Source: Chloroflexota bacterium (lineage in GTDB: Bacteria > Chloroflexota > Anaerolineae > Anaerolineales > Villigracilaceae). From it: a stretch of DNA of 10,632 bases. Both the position numbers and the translations under genes were made by a program. Position 1 is the first letter of the stretch. Each line of letters begins with the position of its first letter. Under the pieces are notes generated by a model. It ran no database searches and was not told the origin of the DNA. It saw nothing but the letters and a program-made list of their open reading frames with translations. Positions 1 through 6,697 of this stretch are shown one piece after another. The stretch spans positions 1-10,632 of the forward strand of contig JACPVB010000186.1 of the NCBI GenBank assembly GCA_016191985.1. The letters are read 5' to 3'.

Positions 1-1100
1 AAGGCGAATTTAAAGAAGGCAAGTTGATTCCCGCCATAGAGACCTATAAAAAGGCGCTGGCTTCCAACCCCAGTGACTCGTCTGTATATATTATGCTGGC
101 GCGTACCCAGGTCTTTGCAGGGAAGTACAAGGATGCGCAGACCAGCGCCGAGGACGCGCTGTTGCTTAATCCCACGAACTCGATGGCGTTCGCAGTCCGT
201 GCCTGGGCGCTGAGTTTTCAAAGAGAATACATCCAGGCGGAGGATGACATCAGGCGCGCGTTGGAACTGGACCCCAACAACGCGCTGGCCCACGCTTATT
301 ATGTCGAAATCCTCGTGGATTCTTATTATGACGGCGTCAATGCTTTCGATGTGGTTGAAAAAGCCATTGAAGAATCACAGGTTGCCATTGCGCTGGCTCC
401 AAACACTCTGGAAACGCATCGCGCGCGCGGTTATATTTTGGAAGCCACAGGAAATTACGAAGAAGCCATTCGTGAATATGAAGCTGCCATTGCGATCAAC
501 CGTAATATCGCAGACCTGCATCTTTCCATTGGACGCAACTACCGCACACTTGGAATTTACGACGATGCGATAGATGCCTTCACTGATGCCAATGCGCTTA
601 ACCCCGAAGACCCCATGCCAGACCTGCTCATGTCCCGCACCTTTGCCACTCGTGGCGAGTATGGCAAAGCCATGCAATATGCCGAATCCGCTGTGGCAGA
701 TAACCCAGCCGACACGAATCTACATGGCAATCTGGGTGTGATGTATTATCGCAATTCCTACTGGCCCGACGCCGTGAAAGAATTGTCTTTTGTCGTGAAA
801 GGCGGCCAGACAGAAGAGGGTGTTCCATTAGAAGTCATGGAACTTGTCCCAAACTTTCAGCGTGTCGCGGAATATTATTTCACTTACGGGCTGGCGCTCT
901 CGCGCCTCAACCAATGCGGCGAGGCATTGCAAATCGCGCAGTTGATTATTTCCCGTATCCCTTCGGATGAATTGGCTGTGGAGAATGCCAACGAGATCAC
1001 GAATCGCTGCCAGCAAAATCTGGTTGCGACGCCGGTCCCGCCTCTCACCCCGCCGACAACTGACTCTACTCCGACGGCTGAGCCTACCCCCACGCCATGA
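1..1100 (+). CDS. TPR-repeat protein, 5'-truncated by the window edge
   Basis: Tandem tetratricopeptide repeats fill most of the protein, seen as recurring A-x4-A-L-x-L-x-P helix pairs such as 'ALELDPNNALAHAYY' and 'AIREYEAAIAI'. TPR arrays are protein-binding scaffolds; no catalytic domain is visible. The reading frame stays open to the left edge (first whole codon at 3, reading GEFKEGKL). The TTG at 24 is therefore probably an internal Leu codon, and the true start, with any membrane anchor, lies outside the window. After the last TPR-like helices the chain ends in a Thr/Pro-rich tail of about 25 residues. The only two cysteines, codons at 915 and 1008, flank the final helical unit and are conserved in the next gene. 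The TGA stop overlaps the ATG of that gene (ATGA), so the two are probably translated together. By analogy with the neighbour it likely sits outside the cytoplasmic membrane. The specific function is unknown. Confidence 0.85.
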   Translation, partial: GEFKEGKLIPAIETYKKALASNPSDSSVYIMLARTQVFAGKYKDAQTSAEDALLLNPTNSMAFAVRAWALSFQREYIQAEDDIRRALELDPNNALAHAYYVEILVDSYYDGVNAFDVVEKAIEESQVAIALAPNTLETHRARGYILEATGNYEEAIREYEAAIAINRNIADLHLSIGRNYRTLGIYDDAIDAFTDANALNPEDPMPDLLMSRTFATRGEYGKAMQYAESAVADNPADTNLHGNLGVMYYRNSYWPDAVKELSFVVKGGQTEEGVPLEVMELVPNFQRVAEYYFTYGLALSRLNQCGEALQIAQLIISRIPSDELAVENANEITNRCQQNLVATPVPPLTPPTTDSTPTAEPTPTP

Positions 1101-2554
1101 ACGTTTACCAAAAGCGCGACATCTTCCGCCGGCGGAATGAATCCAATGTCTACCGCATGTTCCTGTGGATTATCCTGATCCTTGGCGGGGTTTGGCTGAT
1201 CCGCTCTGTTTTGCAAGGGGATGTGAAACCGCTCTTCCTGCCCACACCCACGCCCACCCGTTTTGCGCAATCCTACGCCATCGAAGGGGATGCGTTATTT
1301 ACGGCCGGCAAGTTGAATGATGTTAAAGATGTGGATGGCAATGTGATCAGCCCAGGCGCCATCACGGCCCTGCGTGAAGCCGTGAAAGTGGACCCGAACA
1401 ATGCAAAAGTTTGGGCAGATTTGGCGCGCGTCCAAACCTATTCCACCCAATTGCTGGTTAATCAGGCTGAAATTCTCACCCGCCTGGATGAGGCGCTTGT
1501 TTCCGCTGAAAAGGCACTGGAAATTAATCCCGATGATAGCTATGTTCATGCCGTCTATACCCTGGCATTGAACTGGAAGGCCTCCTACATTGCGGATGAC
1601 CGCGAAAGGCAAACCCTGCTCTCGACAGCGGAGCGGGAAGCCGCGCGCGCTTTGCAATTGGATAATTCCAACGCGCTCGCGCTTGCTTTCTATGCCGAGG
1701 TGCTGGTGGACCAGCAAAGATGGACACAGGGTCAGCAATACATTGACCAGGCTTTGGCGCTTGATCCCACGCTGATGGATGTCCACCGTGTGCATGCCTA
1801 CGTGCTCGAGTCGCTGGCGGAATATACGCTTGCGATTGAGGCTTATAACAAAGCCATCGCCATCTCTCCAAATTTGACATTTCTTTATATTCGCGCCGGG
1901 GCAAATTATCGTACCCTGGCGTTCAACAGCCCCAACGAACAGGTTCAGACTGAGCTTTTTGAAAAATCACTGGAATATTTCGATAAAGCGGCCAGGATCA
2001 ACGATCAATTGGGCGTGCAGGACCCAGGTCCCTATCTTTCCATTGCAAGGACTTATTCTCAAATGGGTCAATTTTTTATTGCCATTCGTAATGTGCAAAA
2101 GACCATTGAATTCCAGCCGGACAAGGCGGAGTTTTACGGCGAGTTGGGCGTGCTGTATCACAAGAACCGCAATTACGAGACCGGCATCCTTGCATTGGAA
2201 TGCGCCGTGCGCGGTTGTGATGAAGACCGTTCCTGTGAGGGGCGCGGTGGCTGTGGCCCGAACGATACCCCGTCGGTGGTGGAGGGGCTCCCAATTTCAG
2301 CCAGCACGATCTATTATTACGATGTTTATGCTTCGGAACTGGCGGCCTTGAGCACGCCGAAAAACAATCATTGCGAGGAAGCATTGGCAATTGCAGACAT
2401 CATCGAAGCCTCGGAATATGACGAAGACCCCAACATCGCTGCGGATGTCGTAGTGGTGCGGAATATCTGCAACAGTCTGCTCACCGGCGTGGACTTGAAC
2501 GCAACCGCCACGCCTGAGGTAATGATAGACAGTACCCCAACCGCGACGCCATGA
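1097..2554 (+). CDS. Membrane-anchored TPR-repeat protein (paralogue of upstream gene)
   Basis: The 485-residue protein has a basic N-terminus (KRDIFRRRN), one predicted membrane helix at about residues 21-38 (FLWIILILGGVWLI), a short PTPTPT spacer at 50-54, then TPR-type repeats over about 57-440, and a Thr/Pro-rich end (ATATPEV...TPTATP). The expected topology is N-inside with the TPR scaffold outside. It matches the upstream gene along its length, for example 'NYRTL' and 'GELGVLYHKN' against 'NYRTL' and 'GNLGVMYYRN', so the pair arose by tandem duplication. C426 and C458 match the only two cysteines of the paralogue. Extra here is a loop with C369, C374, C380 and C386 (CX4CX5CX5C), rich in Gly, Asp and Arg. 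The start is set by the ATGA overlap with the previous stop; a strong separate ribosome site is not obvious, which fits translational coupling. It is probably a scaffold in the cell envelope; the partner is unknown. Confidence 0.85.
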   Translation: MNVYQKRDIFRRRNESNVYRMFLWIILILGGVWLIRSVLQGDVKPLFLPTPTPTRFAQSYAIEGDALFTAGKLNDVKDVDGNVISPGAITALREAVKVDPNNAKVWADLARVQTYSTQLLVNQAEILTRLDEALVSAEKALEINPDDSYVHAVYTLALNWKASYIADDRERQTLLSTAEREAARALQLDNSNALALAFYAEVLVDQQRWTQGQQYIDQALALDPTLMDVHRVHAYVLESLAEYTLAIEAYNKAIAISPNLTFLYIRAGANYRTLAFNSPNEQVQTELFEKSLEYFDKAARINDQLGVQDPGPYLSIARTYSQMGQFFIAIRNVQKTIEFQPDKAEFYGELGVLYHKNRNYETGILALECAVRGCDEDRSCEGRGGCGPNDTPSVVEGLPISASTIYYYDVYASELAALSTPKNNHCEEALAIADIIEASEYDEDPNIAADVVVVRNICNSLLTGVDLNATATPEVMIDSTPTATP

Positions 2555-2559
2555 TTTTT

Positions 2560-2638
2560 AATTTTGGACTCAATCAGCTCACTTGCCCTGTGGGTGCTGA
2601 TTGATATTTTAGGCAGCAAGCTGCCTGACTCCAAAATT
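2560..2638. repeat. Nested inverted repeat (three-stem structure) after the TPR operon
   Basis: Three perfect stems can be drawn. The outer stem pairs 2560-2568 (aattttgga) with 2630-2638. Inside it, 2570-2578 pairs with 2596-2604 (9 bp, 17-nt loop), and 2611-2617 pairs with 2620-2626 (aggcagc/gctgcct; more realistically 6 bp with a 4-nt loop). Together they would fold as a three-way junction beginning five bases after the TPR stop codon. The element could act as a terminator or mRNA 3'-end stabiliser, or be a small dispersed palindromic element. There is no T-run after it, so simple intrinsic termination on the plus strand is not well supported. Confidence 0.6.
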
Positions 2639-2735
2639 GGGGGAGGGGAATATTTATAGAAACAGAACCAGCTCACAGTTAGTCCGAAGCGGATGAAGTG
2701 CCCGTCAGAGTTTTGTAAGAATTTATACAATCCCC

Positions 2736-2764
2736 TTGACTTGGCTAATTTAAATAGGTAATAT
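2736..2764 (+). promoter_or_regulatory. groESL promoter, sigma70/sigmaA type
   Basis: A -35 box TTGACT (2736-2741) and a -10 box TAATAT (2759-2764) are separated by exactly 17 bp. Transcription would begin near 2771, at the left arm of the CIRCE operator, leaving a leader of about 70 nt. This is the usual geometry for HrcA-repressed chaperonin operons. A weak palindrome, ttgta (2713-2717) with tacaa (2726-2730), lies just upstream of the -35 box; I assign it no function. Confidence 0.75.
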
Positions 2765-2766
2765 TG

Positions 2767-2799
2767 CAATTAGCACTCGCTAGTATTGAGTGCTAATTG
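2767..2799. promoter_or_regulatory. CIRCE operator (HrcA binding site)
   Basis: TTAGCACTC (2770-2778), a 9-bp spacer, then GAGTGCTAA (2788-2796) match the CIRCE consensus at every arm position. The symmetry extends outward to 12-bp arms (2767-2778 and 2788-2799). HrcA binds this element as a dimer and represses groESL at normal temperature; it is released on heat stress, when HrcA loses activity and GroEL is occupied with unfolded protein. The site overlaps the predicted transcription start. The hrcA gene itself is not in the window. Confidence 0.97.
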
Positions 2800-2840
2800 T
2801 GTGCTTATTCAAAATTCAAATCTCTTAATGGAGGCAAAAA

Positions 2841-3137
2841 ATGGCAAAACTCTCTTTTAAACCCTTGGGTGGCCGCGTGTTGGTGGAGCCCATCGAGCAG
2901 GAAGAGGTGACCGCTGGCGGGATCGTACTTCCCGAAACCGCGAAGGAAAAACCCCAGCAGGGCAAGGTATTGGCCGCCGGCCCCGGTGACCGCAATGACA
3001 AGGGCGAGCGCATCGCCATGGACGTGAAGGTTGGCGATGTGATCCTCTTCGCCAAGTATTCCGGCACCGAAGTGAAGATCGACGGCAAGAAATTGCTCAT
3101 CCTGCGCGAGAGCGACCTGCTCGGCATCGTTGGCTAA
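2841..3137 (+). CDS. groES: Co-chaperonin GroES (Hsp10)
   Basis: The 98-residue protein has the normal length for the family. GroES forms the heptameric lid that closes the GroEL chamber during ATP-driven protein folding in the cytoplasm. Visible hallmarks are the N-terminal 'KPLGGRVLVEP' strand (7-17), the mobile loop with the GroEL-binding GGIVLP motif (26-31), the 'GKVLAAGPG' segment (41-49) leading into the roof loop, and the 'VKVGDVILFAKYSGTEVKIDG' core. The start is supported by a strong GGAGG site (2830-2834) six bases before the ATG. It is the first gene of the groES-groEL operon, 31 bp ahead of groEL, under the CIRCE promoter. Nothing is abnormal. Confidence 0.98.
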   Translation: MAKLSFKPLGGRVLVEPIEQEEVTAGGIVLPETAKEKPQQGKVLAAGPGDRNDKGERIAMDVKVGDVILFAKYSGTEVKIDGKKLLILRESDLLGIVG

Positions 3138-3168
3138 AACCCAATCAATAAAACAAAGGAAGTGAATT

Positions 3169-4830
3169 ATGGCTGCTAAACAACTTGTATTTTCAGAAGA
3201 AGCCCGCCGCAAGCTTAAGAACGGCATGAACGTTGTTGCGAACGCTGTTTCCGCAACCCTCGGCCCCAAAGGACGCAACGTGGCCGTGGACCGCAAATTT
3301 GGTTCCCCCACCATCACGCATGACGGCGTTTCCGTCGCGAAGGAAATCGAACTCGAAGACCCGTTTGAGAACATGGGCGCCCAGCTCCTTAAGGAAGCTG
3401 CCCAGAAGACCAACGACATTGCCGGTGACGGTACCACCACCTCCACTGTTTTGGCTCATGCCATCGTGAACGAAGGCCTCAAAGCTCTCGAAGCCGGTTA
3501 CAACCCCATGCTGCTCAAGCGCGGCATCGAACTTGCCACCGAGACCATTGTGGCTGAACTCAAGAAGAACTCCGTCAAGATCGACACCCGCGAAGAAATT
3601 GCTTCCGTGGCGACCAACTCTGCGGCGGATGTGGAAGTGGGTGAATTGATCGCAGACGTGATGGACAAGGTCGGCAAGGACGGCGTCATCACCGTTGAAG
3701 AATCCAAGACCATGCAGTTCGAGACCGAATTCGTCGAAGGGATGCAATTCGACCGCGGTTATCTCTCCCCCTACTTCATCACCAACGGCGAACAGATGGA
3801 AGCCCAGATCAGCGACGCCTATGTCCTGATCTATGACAAGAAAATCTCCGCTGCACAGGACATCGTTCCTTTGCTTGAGAAACTTGTCCAGCTTGGCAAG
3901 CGCGAGCTTGTGATCATCGCTGAAGATGTGGACGGTGAAGCGCTCGCCACCCTTATTCTGAACAAGATCCGTGGCATGTTGAACGTGCTGGCGATCAAAG
4001 CCCCCGGCTTTGGTGACCGCCGCAAGGCCATGCTTCAGGATATCGCCTCCCTCACCGGTGGACAGGTCATCTCGGAAGAGACTGGTCGCAAACTCGAATC
4101 CACCACGGTGCAGGACCTTGGCCGCGCTGAGAAGGTTGTCTCCGACAAGGAAAACACCACCATTGTCGGCGGCAAGGGCAAGAAGTCTGATATCGAAGGT
4201 CGCATCAAGGAAATCCGCATCGAGATCGACAAGAGCACCAGCGATTACGACAAGGAAAAACTTCAGGAACGTCTCGCCAAGCTCAGCGGTGGTGTTGCCA
4301 TCATCCGCGTAGGGGCCGCGACCGAAACTGAAATGAAGGAAAAGAAACACCGCGTGGAAGATGCTCTCTCTGCCGCCCGCGCCGCAGTGGAAGAAGGCAT
4401 TGTGCCCGGTGGTGAAATCTCCCTCATCAACGCCGCCTCCAAGCTCGACAAGCTGATCAAACAGCACGCGGAAGATGAGAACGAAGAAATCAAGGTCGGC
4501 ATCAACATCATCAAGAAAGCCCTCGAAGCCCCGATCCGCAAACTCGCTTCCAACGCTGGCGAAGACGGCTCTGTCATCATCGACACTGTCCGCCGCACTG
4601 CTTCCGAGAAGAAGAACCCGAATATCGGCTTCAACGTCCTGACCGGCGAATACACCGACATGATCAAGGCTGGTGTGATCGATCCCGTCAAGGTGGTGCG
4701 TGGCGCTCTCGAAAACGCCGCCTCCATCGCTGCGATGATCCTCACCACCGATGTGCTCATCACCGACATGCCCGAGAAGGAAAAGGCTCCTGCCATGCCT
4801 CCTGGCGGCATGGGCGGTATGGATTACTAA
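3169..4830 (+). CDS. groEL: Chaperonin GroEL (Hsp60)
   Basis: The 553-residue protein is full length (the E. coli protein has 548). It is the ATP-dependent, double-ring folding chamber that works with GroES in the cytoplasm. ATP-site motifs lie at the E. coli positions: TLGPKG (30-35), GDGTTT with D87 (86-91) and the catalytic D398 in 'RVEDAL'. The apical domain contains 'FDRGYLSPYFIT' (194-205) and 'KAPGFGDRR' (277-285). The chain ends in the usual flexible Gly/Met tail (GGMGGMDY). One small variation: the phosphate-loop segment reads PGGEISL (413-419), with Glu at 416 where E. coli has a third Gly. The ribosome site is AAGGAAG (3156-3162). The gene is co-transcribed with groES and followed by a strong terminator. 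Confidence 0.99.
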   Translation: MAAKQLVFSEEARRKLKNGMNVVANAVSATLGPKGRNVAVDRKFGSPTITHDGVSVAKEIELEDPFENMGAQLLKEAAQKTNDIAGDGTTTSTVLAHAIVNEGLKALEAGYNPMLLKRGIELATETIVAELKKNSVKIDTREEIASVATNSAADVEVGELIADVMDKVGKDGVITVEESKTMQFETEFVEGMQFDRGYLSPYFITNGEQMEAQISDAYVLIYDKKISAAQDIVPLLEKLVQLGKRELVIIAEDVDGEALATLILNKIRGMLNVLAIKAPGFGDRRKAMLQDIASLTGGQVISEETGRKLESTTVQDLGRAEKVVSDKENTTIVGGKGKKSDIEGRIKEIRIEIDKSTSDYDKEKLQERLAKLSGGVAIIRVGAATETEMKEKKHRVEDALSAARAAVEEGIVPGGEISLINAASKLDKLIKQHAEDENEEIKVGINIIKKALEAPIRKLASNAGEDGSVIIDTVRRTASEKKNPNIGFNVLTGEYTDMIKAGVIDPVKVVRGALENAASIAAMILTTDVLITDMPEKEKAPAMPPGGMGGMDY

Positions 4831-4858
4831 TCCTTCGACACGGCTTCGCCAGTCAGGA
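4831..4858. repeat. Imperfect palindrome just after the groEL stop
   Basis: Starting at the first base after the stop codon, tcct (4831-4834), gac (4837-4839) and ggc (4842-4844) can pair with gcc (4848-4850), gtc (4852-4854) and agga (4855-4858), giving a hairpin with small internal loops around a ttc apex. The look (ttcgac...tcaggacaa) resembles the short dispersed intergenic palindromes of many environmental bacteria. That resemblance is from memory and was not searched. Confidence 0.4.
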
Positions 4859-4880
4859 CAAGCGATCCATCAACAAATCT

Positions 4881-4915
4881 GTAGGGACACAGCGCCGCTG
4901 TGTCCCTACGTTTTT
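4881..4915 (+). terminator. Rho-independent terminator of groESL
   Basis: The near-perfect palindrome from 4881 to 4909 (gtagggacacagc, apex gcc, gctgtgtccctac) gives a 13-bp GC-rich stem with a 3-nt loop, followed by a run of five T (4911-4915). This is a textbook intrinsic terminator. The palindrome is so symmetric that it may also be a copy of a dispersed intergenic repeat serving as terminator. Confidence 0.9.
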
Positions 4916-4919
4916 AATT

Positions 4920-4925
4920 TATAAT
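4920..4925 (+). promoter_or_regulatory. Candidate -10 box (TATAAT) for the lipoprotein gene
   Basis: A perfect TATAAT lies between the groEL terminator and the ATG at 4933. No -35 box is recognisable; that position would fall inside the terminator stem. Transcription would start at about 4932-4933, at the start codon itself, so the mRNA could be leaderless. Consistent with that, no ribosome binding site is visible before the ATG. The call is tentative, because AT-rich DNA gives such matches by chance. Confidence 0.4.
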
Positions 4926-4932
4926 TCAAAGA

Positions 4933-5886
4933 ATGATTTCACGACCTCGTTCGATCAATAAGACTTCGGAAGTCTCCCATAAGACTCTCCAACCTAAACG
5001 ATTCAAAAAAGACTTCCGAAGTCTTGCTTTGATTCTGATTCTCGCTTTGGGATTAAGTGCCTGCGCTTCCTTCTTAAACTCGAGCACGCCCACTCCCGAA
5101 TTGCCGACTTCCACGCCCGAGCCTCCTACCGCCACTCCGCCGCCTTCGGTGGCAACTGTCAATGGCGAGTACATTACCACCGCAGAATTTCAAGCGGAGT
5201 TTGAACGTTACAAAACCGCGCAAACTTCTCTTGGCAACACCGTCACAGAAGAGGATGCGAACAAGGCTGTCCTCGAAGATATGATCGCGCAGTTTCTGCT
5301 GGCACAAGCTGCCAGAGAAGCGAATTTCAATTTAACAGAAGCAGACCTCCAGTCCCGAATTGATGCGCTGACTGCCGATATTGGCGGAGCGGATGCGTTA
5401 TCGGCCTGGCAGTCTTCTCACGGGTATGACGATGCCTCCTTCCGAATCGCATTGAAGCGTTCTGCCGAGGCAGCCTGGATGCGTGACAAAATCATTGCGG
5501 ATGTACCAGCCAGTATGGAGCAAATTCACCTGCGCCAGATTTTGACCTATAATGAGACGGATGCGCGCCTCGCGCTGGATCAATTGAATACGGGCGCGGA
5601 TTTCGATGAGCTTGCCGCCTTGTATGACCCGATTACGCTGGGCGAACTGGGCTGGGTTCCGCAGGGCTATTTGCTGGATGCCGGCGCGGATGAAGCCGTC
5701 TTTGCTTTGCAGGCTGGTGAGCACAGCGGCATCGTCGCAACGAATGCGGGCTTTCATATTTTTAAAGCCCTCGAGCGCGGCGACCACGTCCTGTCATCAG
5801 ACGCTTTGTTGACCATACAGGAACTGGCCCTAAAAAACTGGCTTGCAGAAAAACGCGCAAGCAGCGCTATTGTTCTGGCTCCATGA
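4933..5886 (+). CDS. SurA/PrsA-like parvulin-domain lipoprotein, probable extracytoplasmic foldase
   Basis: The 317-residue protein has a basic N-terminal extension (1-30), a hydrophobic signal (31-43), lipobox LSAC with C44, a Thr/Pro-rich stalk (51-72), a SurA-N-type helical region (about 73-192, from VATVNGEYITTAEF) and a parvulin-type rotamase domain (about 196-283). It is expected to be a lipid-anchored surface protein that helps fold exported proteins. The parvulin domain is recognised by 'GADFDELAALYD', 'GELGW' (237-241) and 'AVFALQAGEHSGIV...GFHIFKALE'. The usual first active-site His (HIL) is Gln here (RQIL, Q202), and the loop before GELGW is short, lacking the common Asp/Cys and double Gly. 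The second His (H275) remains. Isomerase activity is therefore doubtful, while chaperone binding is plausible. The region encoding residues 10-31 contains two copies of a palindromic repeat. No ribosome site precedes the ATG. The gene lies 102 bp after groEL. Confidence 0.8.
   Translation: MISRPRSINKTSEVSHKTLQPKRFKKDFRSLALILILALGLSACASFLNSSTPTPELPTSTPEPPTATPPPSVATVNGEYITTAEFQAEFERYKTAQTSLGNTVTEEDANKAVLEDMIAQFLLAQAAREANFNLTEADLQSRIDALTADIGGADALSAWQSSHGYDDASFRIALKRSAEAAWMRDKIIADVPASMEQIHLRQILTYNETDARLALDQLNTGADFDELAALYDPITLGELGWVPQGYLLDAGADEAVFALQAGEHSGIVATNAGFHIFKALERGDHVLSSDALLTIQELALKNWLAEKRASSAIVLAP
4960..5025. repeat. 16-bp inverted repeat inside the lipoprotein N-terminal coding region
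   Basis: aagacttcggaagtct (4960-4975) and its exact reverse complement agacttccgaagtctt (5010-5025) are 34 bp apart. Each arm is itself a short palindrome (agactt, 3-nt centre, aagtct), and a partial copy (aagact) lies at 4981-4986. The arms encode residues 10-15 and about 26-31, so the segment before the signal peptide appears to be derived largely from repeat DNA. It could fold as one long stem or two small hairpins in the mRNA. Confidence 0.8.
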
Positions 5887-5938
5887 AACGGTGATGGAAT
5901 TTTAAACTGTAGAATAAGAAATTTTTTCGGAGAAAATA

Positions 5939-6667
5939 ATGAGCAAATACAACTATGACGATTCCCCCGCACCCCAAAGGGGTTCAAGCCTTGCCATTTG
6001 GGATGTGCTTAGTATATTTACTCTGATCCTCACCATTTGTGTTGGGGCGTATTTTGCGGCTGTGTATCTTATGCCAAATTCGCCTATCAACCCCCTTAAC
6101 CCGGGCCGCTTGAGCGCCAACCTGCCTCCAACCCCCACCATTACAGAAATCAAACTCCAGCCCACGTGGACGAATACGCCGATTAACGTAACAGAGACGC
6201 AAACCCTTTTGCCAACCTTTACACTGGAACCTTCCCCAACCTTGCTGTCGTTGGTCACTCCCTCCGAGACCCCAATACCAACCAAAACCCCCAAGGCGCC
6301 GTTTTCAGCAACCGTCACATACATTGACAGTACCATCATTCACCCTGAACTTGGCTGCAATTGGCAGGGCGTGGGCGGCACCATCGTGGATGCGAACAAT
6401 GCGGATATGCTCCGTATCACGGTGCGGCTGGTCGGTTTTTACAATGGTAAATCGAAAAACGAGTTGACGGTTAGTAGTATTGCGCCCGCTTATGGAAAGT
6501 CGGGTTACGAATTTTTCCTGGGCACTGTGCCGATCCTGTCTGATGGGCTGTTGAACATCCAGATTCTCGACCAGGCCGGTTTGCCGCTGTCCGATCCCAT
6601 TACTCTTGATACCTATAATGATTGCTCGAAAAATCTGGCATTGGTAAGATTCAAGAAGAACCCATAA
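5939..6667 (+). CDS. Single-pass membrane protein with Thr/Pro stalk and C-terminal beta-type domain, function unknown
   Basis: The 242-residue protein has a polar N-terminus (1-18), one membrane helix (about 20-44, with LSIFTLILTICVGAYFAAVYL), a Thr/Pro-rich stalk (about 62-120) and a compact C-terminal domain (about 122-242) expected outside the membrane. That domain reads 'GCNWQGVGGTIVDANNADMLRITVRL', which resembles the G-x-V-x-D-x-x-G-x-P-L pattern of carboxypeptidase-regulatory/transthyretin-like beta sandwiches, and later 'ILDQAGLPLSDPITLDT'. It has two cysteines, C140 near the start and C229 near the end, which could form a closing disulphide; the only other Cys (C34) is in the membrane helix. 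The ribosome site is CGGAGA, spaced normally before the ATG. It lies 52 bp after the lipoprotein gene and 30 bp before the next gene, so these are likely one operon. I do not recognise a named family. Confidence 0.7.
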   Translation: MSKYNYDDSPAPQRGSSLAIWDVLSIFTLILTICVGAYFAAVYLMPNSPINPLNPGRLSANLPPTPTITEIKLQPTWTNTPINVTETQTLLPTFTLEPSPTLLSLVTPSETPIPTKTPKAPFSATVTYIDSTIIHPELGCNWQGVGGTIVDANNADMLRITVRLVGFYNGKSKNELTVSSIAPAYGKSGYEFFLGTVPILSDGLLNIQILDQAGLPLSDPITLDTYNDCSKNLALVRFKKNP

Positions 6668-6697
6668 ATTTGGATTCTCGTAAAAGCAGGCAAAACC

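Noticed and set aside
24..26. TTG as the start of the first TPR gene
   Set aside because: The frame continues upstream to the window edge with TPR-compatible residues and there is no ribosome site, so this is more likely an internal Leu codon.
2805..3446. Minus-strand open frame of 213 codons across groES and the start of groEL
   Set aside because: It is a shadow of two certain genes and also crosses the leader; there are no recognisable motifs.
4414..4416. GroEL Glu at residue 416 as a sign of altered function
   Set aside because: The other ATP-site residues (D87, D398, G414, G415) are intact; this is probably lineage variation.
3193..4467. Long (424-codon) open frame on the strand opposite groEL
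   Set aside because: It lies wholly within groEL, lacks a ribosome site and family motifs, and long antisense frames opposite groEL are a known by-product of its codon use.
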